Origin: Pseudomonadota bacterium
GTDB lineage: Bacteria > Pseudomonadota > Gammaproteobacteria > Steroidobacterales > Steroidobacteraceae
Reading direction: 5' to 3'
Assembly (NCBI GenBank): GCA_021817875.1
Contig: JAKAFQ010000106.1
Location: 1 to 10,578, forward strand
Length of the DNA: 10,578 bases
Notes under the pieces: generated by a model
Databases searched by the model: none
Told to the model about the DNA's origin: nothing
The model's input: the letters and a program-made list of their open reading frames with translations, nothing else
Made by a program: the position numbers and the translations under genes
Part shown: positions 1 through 6,230 of the stretch, in pieces
How positions within the stretch are numbered: the stretch's first letter is position 1
Layout: every line of letters starts with the position of its first letter

Positions 1-763
1 TAGCCAGGGAGAACCACGGAGTGCATTGGCGCGTATCGCGGAGGACCGGCATCGCAACCTGGCGCTCGGCGAAGGGGACACGGTGGTCTTTTCAAGCCGC
101 GTGATACCCGGAAACGAGCGGGCCGTCGGAGCCGTCAGGGACGCGCTTGTGCGGCGCGGTGTGCGCCTTGTGACCGACGAGGACGCTCCCGTGCATGTGT
201 CTGGTCACCCTGCGCGAGAGGAATTGCGGGCACTCTATCGTCTGACGCGTCCGCGTTACGCGGTGCCAGTACATGGGGAGGCGCGGCATTTGGCAGCGCA
301 TGCCGCGCTCGCGCGAGAGGAAGGGGCGATACCCATCTTGCTGGACGATGGGGATATCCTTCGTCTCGCGCCGGGCGACCCCGAGGTCGTTGACGTGGCT
401 CCGGTTGGGCGGCTTGTCCTTGATGGGACACGGCTCGTACCGCTCGAAGGCGCGGTGATGGGGGCTCGGAGGCGTATGCTGTACGGTGGCATCGTGATCG
501 CAAGTCTTGCCGTGGACGCCAAGGGAAAGCTGCGGGGGCTGCCGGTGGTAAGTGCGCCGGGGGTGTTCGATCCCGAGACCGGCGAGACAACCCGCCTGGC
601 CGAGCGACTGGCTGACGAGCTGTCGGAACTCGGGCCAATGGTCGGAGACGAGGAATCTCTGACGGAGGCCGCGCGCGCGGCCCTGCGCCGGAGCCTCGCT
701 CGGGGTGAGGGGCGCGCCGCGGCGCGTCGCCCGCAGGTCGAAGTACATCTGGTTCGGCTGTGA
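1..763 (+). CDS. rnj: Ribonuclease J, C-terminal part (5' end outside window)
   Basis: RNase J is a metallo-beta-lactamase/beta-CASP ribonuclease that acts on RNA in the cytoplasm as a 5'-3' exonuclease and endonuclease. The reading frame is already open at base 2 and starts with SQGEPRSALARIA, a signature from the middle of RNase J proteins. The TTG at 26 is therefore an internal Leu codon, not a start. In the visible 253 residues I see the beta-CASP segment SSRVIPGNE (31-39), the motif HVSGH (65-69), PVHGEARH (89-96) with a metal-ligand-type His, and a C-terminal domain from about 158 that ends in the RRPQVEVHLVRL style of the family. No frameshift is seen. The gene ends in TGA at 761-763, which overlaps the GTG start of the next gene. 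The family call is firm. How much of the N-terminal half is missing cannot be seen here. Confidence 0.93.
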   Translation, partial: SQGEPRSALARIAEDRHRNLALGEGDTVVFSSRVIPGNERAVGAVRDALVRRGVRLVTDEDAPVHVSGHPAREELRALYRLTRPRYAVPVHGEARHLAAHAALAREEGAIPILLDDGDILRLAPGDPEVVDVAPVGRLVLDGTRLVPLEGAVMGARRRMLYGGIVIASLAVDAKGKLRGLPVVSAPGVFDPETGETTRLAERLADELSELGPMVGDEESLTEAARAALRRSLARGEGRAAARRPQVEVHLVRL

Positions 764-1011
764 GACCCATCATCGGGACAGCCGTGTACGTCACCCTTTG
801 GTGGCTCGTGCTCTTTGCCGTCCTTCCATTCTTTGGCCGGTCCCAACCGACGCCAGACGAGGTGAGCGGTTGGCGTGGTGTGCCGCCGAGGCCGCATTTC
901 TGGCGGGTCGTGCTTGCGACTAGCGGGCTAGCAGCAGCGGTTTGGCTCGGGATCTGGGTGGTCGTTCAGGAAGGCTGGCTCTCGCGTGCCAGCGACTGGC
1001 TGGCCCCCTAG
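760..1011 (+). CDS. DUF1467-family small inner-membrane protein
   Basis: This is an 83-residue protein with a GTG start that overlaps the RNase J stop by 4 nt (GTGA), so it is probably translated by coupling. Two hydrophobic stretches, about residues 5-26 (with a WW pair in VTLWWLVLFAVLPFF) and 50-70 (VVLATSGLAAAVWLGIWVVV), suggest two membrane helices. They are joined by a polar loop rich in Pro, Arg and Asp. The pattern and the place just after rnj match the small alphaproteobacterial DUF1467 proteins, which have no established function. Nothing in the sequence indicates an enzymatic role. A membrane anchor or accessory role for the RNA-decay gene next door is only a guess from position. 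The family assignment rests on recalled pattern and synteny, not on a profile search. Confidence 0.8.
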   Translation: MRPIIGTAVYVTLWWLVLFAVLPFFGRSQPTPDEVSGWRGVPPRPHFWRVVLATSGLAAAVWLGIWVVVQEGWLSRASDWLAP

Positions 1012-1152
1012 GCTGAACTGCCTATAAAATAGTCTGACCTGGCCAAAACTCGCATAAATTGCCCAACTTCCGTTCGTTTGCATGCACGAAACGGCGTTTT
1101 TTGTTCAATTTGCTATCGAATTTCCGTGGACAAACGGATCTTGCTGTAAATA

Positions 1153-1250
1153 CATCACGGCAGGAAGAGGCTTCGGCCTCATCCTGCCGTGTGACCGCGT
1201 TTCCTCCCTAAACCTGGGCCGTGCAGCCTTCGGCGCACGGCCCTTTTTTT
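1153..1250 (+). ncRNA. Candidate small RNA, alpha-r8/MmgR-like (UUUCCUCCCU core)
   Basis: This gene-free element has the layout of a trans-acting small RNA. Hairpin 1 (1156-1191) has arms CACGGCAGGA and TCCTGCCGTG, then one A-A mismatch, then GAGGC/GCCTC closed by a c(UUCG)g tetraloop. A segment of about 24 nt without internal pairing follows (1192-1215) and carries TTTCCTCCCT at 1200-1209. An intrinsic terminator (1216-1250) sets the 3' end and the strand. From memory, alphaproteobacterial MmgR (family alpha-r8) has a conserved 10-nt UUUCCUCCCU core in a single-stranded stretch between hairpins, which is what is seen here. The CCUCC part could pair with Shine-Dalgarno sequences. The 5' end is inferred from where hairpin 1 begins. 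TGTAAA at 1145-1150 could be a -10 box, but no good -35 accompanies it. Alternatives are other CCUCC-loop alphaproteobacterial RNAs, or only a structured 3' UTR of the upstream operon. Confidence 0.65.
1216..1250 (+). terminator. Strong rho-independent terminator
   Basis: The arms GGGCCGTGC (1216-1224) and GCACGGCCC (1235-1243) pair perfectly over 9 bp. They enclose a loop with a small inner GCC/GGC stem and a bulged A, and are followed directly by seven T residues (1244-1250). The T-run lies on the + strand 3' side and no matching run lies on the other side, so it works for + strand transcription only. It forms the 3' end of the candidate small RNA and would also stop read-through from the rnj operon before the glycosyltransferase. 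Confidence 0.9.
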
Positions 1251-1737
1251 GTCTATCGCCTGACGGCGGCGCTGTCACGTGGATTCCTTCGTGAACTGCT
1301 TCGGCCGATTCATTTTCTTGCGCATCGCCGTTGTGCAGCGCAACAAATCATCCACGATTTGAATGTCCCGAGCGCGCATCGACCCATTTGTCCGATGGCA
1401 AGAATGGATGGAAGAGGCCTAAAGCGAGTCGCAGGCGGCTCCTGTCCTATCGACATTTCCAATGCTCCAGCGGTTGGTAGCGCTCTTGGCTGTTCGGAAA
1501 GAATTACAAAAGAGTATTTTTATAACGCCCTCGCAGACGATACATTATAAAAATTATTTGTTGTCGTGTCTCGAATATTTTTCCAATATCGCCCATCGGC
1601 ATCTGCGAATAGGCGCGTGCCCTGGCAAGGCCGCTTTTGCAGTGGCCAGTCCGCGTATAGGAGCGTTCCCAAACTGAGCATATAAACCCTATCGAGATGA
1701 TTGATTGCTGCCGAGGCCATGAGGAGCTCGATCCGAA
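1251..1737. other. Non-coding stretch before the glycosyltransferase, AT-rich in part
   Basis: No supported gene lies here. The open frames that cross it have no recognisable protein pattern. Composition shifts from mixed to markedly AT-rich around 1500-1560, unlike the GC-rich genes on both sides. Apart from the inverted repeat at 1516-1554 I found no tRNA, insertion-sequence end or direct repeat. It probably contains the promoter and leader of the glycosyltransferase gene. TATAAA-like hexamers exist (1546-1551, 1681-1686), but none has a convincing -35 at the right distance. Confidence 0.5.
1516..1554. repeat. 10-bp AT-rich inverted repeat (possible operator)
   Basis: The arms ATTTTTATAA (1516-1525) and TTATAAAAAT (1545-1554) are perfect reverse complements separated by 19 nt, so their centres are 29 nt apart, close to three helical turns. 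This spacing suits a dimeric or tetrameric regulator binding one face of the DNA. As RNA it would be a weak, AT-only hairpin. It lies about 185 nt upstream of the glycosyltransferase start. In such AT-rich sequence chance is a real alternative. Confidence 0.35.
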
Positions 1738-2670
1738 GTGACCGATGACCGCCCGCTCGTAAGCGTGGTGATCCCTTGTTACAATGCCTCTGCCACGCTC
1801 GGCGCGACCTTGAAGTCGGTCCTGGCGCAGACATACCCGGCGATTGAGGTGATCGCCGTTGACGATGCTAGTCGTGATGGCACGCTCGCACTCCTGCGTG
1901 ATCATGCGTCGGCCTTCGGGGGACGCCTTACCGTCTTGGCGCTCGAGCAGAACCACGGCAGTGCGGGAGCGCGCAATGCCGGGATCGAACTGGCTCAGGG
2001 CGTGTACTTGGCCTTACTCGACGCCGACGACGAATGGTTGCCCGACAAGACGGCCCGTCAGGTAGGCCATCTTGAGCAACACCCGGATGACGTTCTGGTC
2101 GGCTGCGTGGCGCAGGAATTCGTGGATGGCGCCGGTCCGACAACCATCAACGCTGACCGCGCGCCGACGATCGGGCCCGATGCATGGCGGATGATGCTGC
2201 GTTATCCGTATTTCGTACCCAGCATGGTCATGGCGCGAATGGCTGAGGTGCGAGCCATCGGCGGGTTCGATACGAGGCGGTATGTGGTAGATGACCAGGA
2301 CTTCCTCATCCGTCTGGCGATGCGGGGGAATGTCGCGATGGTGCCCGATTTGCTGGTGACGATCGGGTACGACCCGAAGAGCCTCTCCAATCGGAACCGG
2401 CTGCGGGAGCCTGACCTGGTCCTCCCGATGCTTCGGGATCTGTTCGAGCAGATAGGCGGGCGACTATCAGCTGGCGAGCGGCGCCGCATCCTCGCGTTTC
2501 GCCATGAACGGCTTGGCCGTAACATCTACCCGACCGAACCGTTACGCGGCCTGCCGCATTTGCTCCACGCTATCGCGCGGGGGCAGAACCCGGTGGAAAA
2601 TGCGTTTTACCTGGTGACCGCCTGTCCGTGGCTGGCGTCCTTGAAGCGGATGATCCGGCGGGCGGCGTGA
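1738..2670 (+). CDS. Family 2 (GT-A fold) glycosyltransferase
   Basis: This 310-residue protein is an inverting glycosyltransferase that moves a sugar from a nucleotide-sugar donor to an unknown acceptor. The family hallmarks are in order: VSVVIPCYNAS (8-18), the donor-binding VDDAS (41-45), GARNAGI (77-83), the metal-binding DXD region LLDADDEW (93-100), and the acceptor/catalytic region IGGFD...DDQDFLIR (174-192) with acidic residues 185-188. No membrane helices are evident, so it is cytosolic or peripheral, and the C-terminus is basic. The start is GTG 1738 with GAGGAG at 1721-1726 upstream. The nearby ATG at 1745 is out of frame. Family 2 members of this size commonly build surface polysaccharide or lipid-linked glycans, but no other glycan gene lies nearby to name a pathway. 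It sits alone between the DUF1467 gene and proS, which suggests an insertion into a conserved block. The fold call is firm; the substrate is unknown. Confidence 0.92.
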   Translation: MTDDRPLVSVVIPCYNASATLGATLKSVLAQTYPAIEVIAVDDASRDGTLALLRDHASAFGGRLTVLALEQNHGSAGARNAGIELAQGVYLALLDADDEWLPDKTARQVGHLEQHPDDVLVGCVAQEFVDGAGPTTINADRAPTIGPDAWRMMLRYPYFVPSMVMARMAEVRAIGGFDTRRYVVDDQDFLIRLAMRGNVAMVPDLLVTIGYDPKSLSNRNRLREPDLVLPMLRDLFEQIGGRLSAGERRRILAFRHERLGRNIYPTEPLRGLPHLLHAIARGQNPVENAFYLVTACPWLASLKRMIRRAA

Positions 2671-2671
2671 C

Positions 2672-2884
2672 ATGCCGGAACGAAGGGGCTGGAATGGCCG
2701 CGCCTGCCGCGACGATGAGTGCCTGATGGCGCGAGCCCTGGTGCCGCTGTGTTGTACCGCGAGGGGCCGCGGCCAGACGCTCGTGACCGTGACAGAGAAG
2801 CGCCCCGATGACGCTCGGTCTCGCTTCTTGCGAGAACTCGGCGGGATGGCTACCACGCTCGGCGAGACCCCGCAGCACGTGTGA
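2672..2884 (+). CDS. Possible small hypothetical protein (70 aa)
   Basis: This frame starts with ATG one base after the glycosyltransferase stop and ends at TGA 2882-2884. I do not recognise the protein. In favour: the position suits translational coupling, and by hand count about 80% of its third codon positions are G or C (56 of 70), with lower values at first and second positions, as expected of a coding frame in this genome. Against: there is no clear ribosome binding site, the composition is rich in Arg and Gly with three Cys-containing spots and no domain pattern, and a later in-frame ATG (2726) would shorten it to about 52 residues. It has no membrane helix or signal peptide. It could equally be a 3' untranslated region that happens to be open. 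Confidence 0.3.
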   Translation: MPERRGWNGRACRDDECLMARALVPLCCTARGRGQTLVTVTEKRPDDARSRFLRELGGMATTLGETPQHV

Positions 2885-2990
2885 TCCGCTTGTACGCCGC
2901 TGTCAGGGACGTTGGCAGGCGACGGTGTAGCCCAACGATCGGCCGCCGGCTGCTGACGACACAGTCATCATTTCGCTATGGACAGACAGC
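2885..2990 (+). other. proS leader region
   Basis: This is a gene-free stretch of about 100 nt before proS. A GGAC at 2980-2983, about 7-8 nt before the proS ATG, may serve as a weak ribosome binding site. CTGACG at 2953-2958 and GCTATGG at 2975-2981 loosely resemble an alphaproteobacterial housekeeping promoter, but the match is partial and the implied transcript start would fall almost on the ATG. No terminator hairpin with a T-run is seen, so read-through from the glycosyltransferase is possible. Confidence 0.25.
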
Positions 2991-4304
2991 ATGCGACTCT
3001 CCCACGGCTTCGTTCCGACCCTTCGTGAGACTCCAGCGGAGGCTCAGATCGCTTCGCACCGCCTGATGCTGCGGGCGGGCTTGGTGCGTCAGACAGCGGC
3101 CGGCATCTACGCATGGCTTCCCGCCGGCTTGCGAGCGTTGGCCAAGATCGAACAGATTGTACGCGAAGAACAGGACGCCGCCGGCGCGCAGGAGGTCTTG
3201 ATGCCGACAATTCAGCCTGCGGAGTTGTGGCGCCAATCTGGCCGCTATGATGCCTACGGACCGGAGATGCTCAGGATCCGCGATCGGCATGACCGCGAGC
3301 TGCTTTATGGGCCGACGAACGAGGAGATGATCACCGACCTTTTCCGCCAGGGGGTCCGTTCCTATCGCGAGTTGCCGCAGAATCTCTATCACATCCAATG
3401 GAAGTTCCGTGATGAGGTGCGGCCGCGGTTCGGCGTGATGCGCGGGCGGGAGTTCCTCATGAAGGACGCCTATAGCTTCGACATCGATTACGCCGGAGCG
3501 GTGGTGTCGTACCGCACGATGATGCTCGCCTATATGCGTACCTTCCAACGCATGGGCCTCAAAGCGATCCCAATGCAGGCCGACTCGGGCCCCATCGGCG
3601 GCGATCTCAGCCATGAGTTCATCGTTCTGGCGCCGACCGGCGAGAGCCAGGTCTTCTATGACGCCGGCTTCGAAGAGATCGACTGGGTTGGCGCCGACTA
3701 TCGATATGGCAATGCCGAGGATCTCGAGCGCTTCTTCAAGCAGATGACCTCGATGTATGCCGCGACCGATGAAAAGCATGATCACGCGGAATTCACTGCC
3801 TTGGCGGAATCTCGCCGCCGTTCCGGCCGCGGTATTGAGGTAGGGCATATCTTTTACTTCGGTACGAAGTATTCCGCGCCGATGGGGCTGTCCCTGGCCG
3901 GACCAAATGGGCAGCCGATCGTCCCGCACATGGGGTCGTACGGTATCGGGGTATCGCGATTGGTGGGTGGTATCATCGAGGCAAGTCACGACGAGGCGGG
4001 GATCATCTGGCCCGATACCGTCGCGCCGTGGAAGGTGGGGATCCTCAATCTCAAGCCGGGCGATGCCGCCTGCGATAAGATGACAGAGGCCCTTTATGCG
4101 AAGCTTGGTGCGGACGCGCTTCTGGACGACCGCGATGACCGTCCGGGTGCCAAGTTTGCCGACGCCGATCTCATGGGGCATCCATGGCAGATCATCGTCG
4201 GCCCGCGGAGCGCGGCTGCCGGAGAGGTGGAACTCAAGCGGCGCGCCACCGGTGAGCGGGCAACGGTTTCTCCGGACTCGGCGCTGGCGCGCGTTCTTAG
4301 CTGA
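2991..4304 (+). CDS. proS: Prolyl-tRNA synthetase, short alphaproteobacterial type
   Basis: This enzyme charges tRNA-Pro with proline in the cytosol (class II aminoacyl-tRNA synthetase). The 437 residues carry the expected parts: an N-terminus with [17 protein letters not shown] (14-30), motif 1 around [16 protein letters not shown] (38-53), GPTNEE (107-112), motif 2 with [18 protein letters not shown] (138-155), and motif 3 [15 protein letters not shown] (316-330) with Arg323. An anticodon-binding domain runs from about 346 to the end. Bacterial enzymes of the long type are about 570 residues, with an inserted editing domain between motifs 2 and 3. Here only about 150 residues separate them, so that domain is absent, as in other alphaproteobacteria. 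Mischarged Ala-tRNA-Pro must then be cleared by a separate protein, if at all. ATG 2991 matches the usual N-terminus of the family. The stop shares one base with the start of the Lol permease gene. Confidence 0.96.
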   Translation: MRLSHGFVPTLRETPAEAQIASHRLMLRAGLVRQTAAGIYAWLPAGLRALAKIEQIVREEQDAAGAQEVLMPTIQPAELWRQSGRYDAYGPEMLRIRDRHDRELLYGPTNEEMITDLFRQGVRSYRELPQNLYHIQWKFRDEVRPRFGVMRGREFLMKDAYSFDIDYAGAVVSYRTMMLAYMRTFQRMGLKAIPMQADSGPIGGDLSHEFIVLAPTGESQVFYDAGFEEIDWVGADYRYGNAEDLERFFKQMTSMYAATDEKHDHAEFTALAESRRRSGRGIEVGHIFYFGTKYSAPMGLSLAGPNGQPIVPHMGSYGIGVSRLVGGIIEASHDEAGIIWPDTVAPWKVGILNLKPGDAACDKMTEALYAKLGADALLDDRDDRPGAKFADADLMGHPWQIIVGPRSAAAGEVELKRRATGERATVSPDSALARVLS

Positions 4305-5554
4305 TGTCTCTGGCCTTCGAGCGAATGGTGGCGATCCGCTATCTGCGGGCCCGCCGCGGTGAGCGTTTCGTTTCGATCATTGCGGGGATTTCGCTGGTTG
4401 GTATCGCGCTCGGCGTAGCCACTCTGATCATCGTGATGTCGGTGATGAACGGGTTTCGTTCCGAGCTCCTGGCGCGCATCCTTGGCCTCAACGGCCACGT
4501 CGCGATCTACGCTGCTGGAACGCCCATCCGGGACTACACGGCACTCGCCACCCGAATCGAAAAGCTGCCGGATGTGACGGCGGCGTTGCCGGTCGTCGAT
4601 GGGCAGTGCCTGTTGACAACAGATCGCGGCGGCGCAGTGGGGGCCGAGGTCCGCGGGCTAGCACCCGCGGACATGGCCAAGCTTACGGTCGTTTCGCAGC
4701 ATATCATGGAAGGTTCACTCGTGAACCTCCGCGGGCCTGACGCGATTGCCGTTGGTGTAGGCCTAGCGCAACGTTTCGGCCTGGGCATCGGCAGTCGTGT
4801 GACCCTGGTCTCGCCGCAGGGGATGGCAACTGCGTTCGGGACGGTACCGCGGATCAAATCGTACAAGGTTGTCGCGATCTTCCGTGTCGGCTTCAACGAA
4901 GCCGATACGTCGTTCGCATACCTGCCCTTGAGCGCTGCACAGCTCTTCTTCCAGTCACCGAACGCTGTCACACAGATCCAAGTATTCGTGCGCAACCCGG
5001 ATAGAGTTGCAGCGACCACGGCGGCGTTGCACCGGATGTTTGCGGGCGCGCCCGTGAACCTGGTGGATTGGACACAGAGCAACAACTCCTTCTTCACCGC
5101 GGTCCAGGTGGAAAGGAACGTGATGTTCCTTATCCTTACGCTCATCATCCTCGTTGCCGCCTTCAACATCGTGTCCTCGCTTTTCATGTTGGTGAAGGAC
5201 AAAACAGCGGACATCGCGATCTTGCGTACGATGGGCGCTTCGTCGGGCTCGATCCTACGGATCTTCGTCATGGTGGGCTCCTCGGTCGGCGTGGTGGGGA
5301 CCATCGTGGGCGTCGCTCTCGGCGTGGTGTTTTGCCTCAACATCGACACGCTGCAGCACTTTCTCGAACACCTTACGGGAACGAACCTTTTCAATCCGGA
5401 AGTGTACTTCCTTTCGCAGCTGCCAGCGCAGCTGAGATGGCAGGAGGTGCTACAGGTCGCCACGATGGCGCTGGTTCTTGCATTTCTCGCAACCATTTTT
5501 CCCTCCTGGCGGGCGGCACGCACCGATCCCGTGGAGGCGCTGCGTCATGGCTGA
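4304..5554 (+). CDS. lolC: Lipoprotein-releasing ABC transporter permease (LolC/LolE family)
   Basis: This is the membrane subunit of the Lol transporter, which extracts outer-membrane lipoproteins from the inner membrane and hands them to the carrier LolA. The 416 residues show the family topology: one helix at about 23-48 followed by MNGFR (48-52), a large periplasmic domain (about 55-270), then three helices at about 272-297, 317-345 and 382-400. The segment [16 protein letters not shown] (298-313) is the coupling region that contacts the ATPase. Periplasmic [20 protein letters not shown] (170-189) corresponds to the loop that holds the LolA-binding hook in LolC-type subunits. The end, [17 protein letters not shown], is typical. 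Only one permease gene is present, so the transporter is probably a homodimer of a LolC/LolE hybrid (LolF-like). The ATG overlaps the proS stop by one base and the 3' end overlaps lolD by 8 nt. Confidence 0.94.
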   Translation: MSLAFERMVAIRYLRARRGERFVSIIAGISLVGIALGVATLIIVMSVMNGFRSELLARILGLNGHVAIYAAGTPIRDYTALATRIEKLPDVTAALPVVDGQCLLTTDRGGAVGAEVRGLAPADMAKLTVVSQHIMEGSLVNLRGPDAIAVGVGLAQRFGLGIGSRVTLVSPQGMATAFGTVPRIKSYKVVAIFRVGFNEADTSFAYLPLSAAQLFFQSPNAVTQIQVFVRNPDRVAATTAALHRMFAGAPVNLVDWTQSNNSFFTAVQVERNVMFLILTLIILVAAFNIVSSLFMLVKDKTADIAILRTMGASSGSILRIFVMVGSSVGVVGTIVGVALGVVFCLNIDTLQHFLEHLTGTNLFNPEVYFLSQLPAQLRWQEVLQVATMALVLAFLATIFPSWRAARTDPVEALRHG

Positions 5555-6230
5555 CCCGAAGCTGCGGCTTGCCAATGTGGTTCGTGCGTACCGCAGCGGC
5601 GACGTGCGGCTCGAGGTGTTGCGGGGTGTGGATCTTTCGATTGAAGCCGGTGAGACCGTGGCCCTTGTCGCCCCCTCGGGGGCCGGCAAGTCGACGTTGT
5701 TGCATCTCGCGGGGCTGCTCGAGAGGCCGGACGCCGGCGACGTGTACGTGCTCGGCCGTACCACATCGGCAATGAACGACAGCGAACGCAGCGCCGTTCG
5801 CCGCGACGCGATCGGTTTTGTGTACCAGTTTCACCACCTCCTCCGGGAATTCTCGGCAGTGGAAAATGTGGTGCTACCGCAGATGATCGCGGGCAAGAGC
5901 CGCAGCGAAGCGGAGGTGCGGGCGGAGGCTTTGCTGCGCGGCTTCGGCCTTGGACACAGGCTCGAACATACGCCCCCCAGGCTTTCCGGCGGCGAGCAGC
6001 AGCGCGTTGCCATCGCGCGTGCACTCGCCAACAGCCCGGCGGTACTCCTGGCAGATGAGCCGACCGGCAACCTCGACGTCGCGACCGCCGATGCCGTGTT
6101 CGGGCAGCTGATGCAGACGTTGCGCGAGCGTAGCGTCGCAGCGCTGATCGCAACGCATAATCCGGATCTCGCCGCGCGCATGGATCGCCGGGTGACACTC
6201 CGAGAGGGACGGGTCGAAGTACTGCCATGA
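5547..6230 (+). CDS. lolD: Lipoprotein-releasing system ATP-binding protein LolD
   Basis: This cytosolic ATPase subunit drives lipoprotein release by the adjacent permease. From ATG 5547 the product has 227 residues. The ABC motifs are complete: Walker [10 protein letters not shown] (42-50), Q-loop VYQFHHLL (92-99, Gln94) with the LolD-style [14 protein letters not shown] following, signature [15 protein letters not shown] (146-160), Walker [13 protein letters not shown] (166-177), and the switch His204 in THNPD. The first Walker A residue is Ala rather than Gly; I recall the same in other alphaproteobacterial LolD proteins, and the lysine and serine that bind phosphate are intact. An in-frame ATG at 5478 would add 23 residues with no LolD similarity deep inside lolC. 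ATG 5547 has GGAGG at 5532-5536 and gives the usual N-terminus. It overlaps lolC by 8 nt and dnaE by 4 nt (ATGA). Confidence 0.96.
   Translation: MADPKLRLANVVRAYRSGDVRLEVLRGVDLSIEAGETVALVAPSGAGKSTLLHLAGLLERPDAGDVYVLGRTTSAMNDSERSAVRRDAIGFVYQFHHLLREFSAVENVVLPQMIAGKSRSEAEVRAEALLRGFGLGHRLEHTPPRLSGGEQQRVAIARALANSPAVLLADEPTGNLDVATADAVFGQLMQTLRERSVAALIATHNPDLAARMDRRVTLREGRVEVLP

Noticed and set aside
26..763. TTG at 26 as the start of a complete 245-residue protein
   Set aside because: The frame is open to base 2 and the residues upstream of the TTG (SQGEPRSA) continue a conserved RNase J motif, so the gene is cut by the window edge.
1089..1102. AAACG-GCGTTTTTT as a terminator after the DUF1467 gene
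   Set aside because: The arms leave a loop of about one base, so a stable stem cannot form; the real terminator is at 1216-1250.
1082..1677. Several short + strand open frames in the 1012-1737 gap
   Set aside because: They cross the small-RNA hairpins and terminator, have no ribosome binding site or protein pattern, and overlap each other.
1546..1686. TATAAA boxes at 1546-1551 and 1681-1686 as promoters of the glycosyltransferase
   Set aside because: Neither has a convincing -35 element at 16-18 nt; in AT-rich sequence such hexamers are expected by chance.
1504..1956. Minus-strand frame of 150 codons overlapping the glycosyltransferase start
   Set aside because: About half of it is the antisense shadow of the glycosyltransferase and the rest is AT-rich DNA without protein features.
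2881..3066. GTG-started 61-codon frame overlapping the proS start
   Set aside because: It runs about 75 nt into proS in another frame and has no recognisable pattern; proS is certain there.
2976..4181. Long minus-strand frame of 401 codons opposite proS
   Set aside because: It is antisense to a fully conserved proS; such long shadows are common in GC-rich genes with strong third-position bias.
5478..5546. Upstream ATG giving LolD 23 extra residues
   Set aside because: These residues lie inside lolC in another frame and do not resemble LolD; ATG 5547 has a good GGAGG and the family N-terminus.
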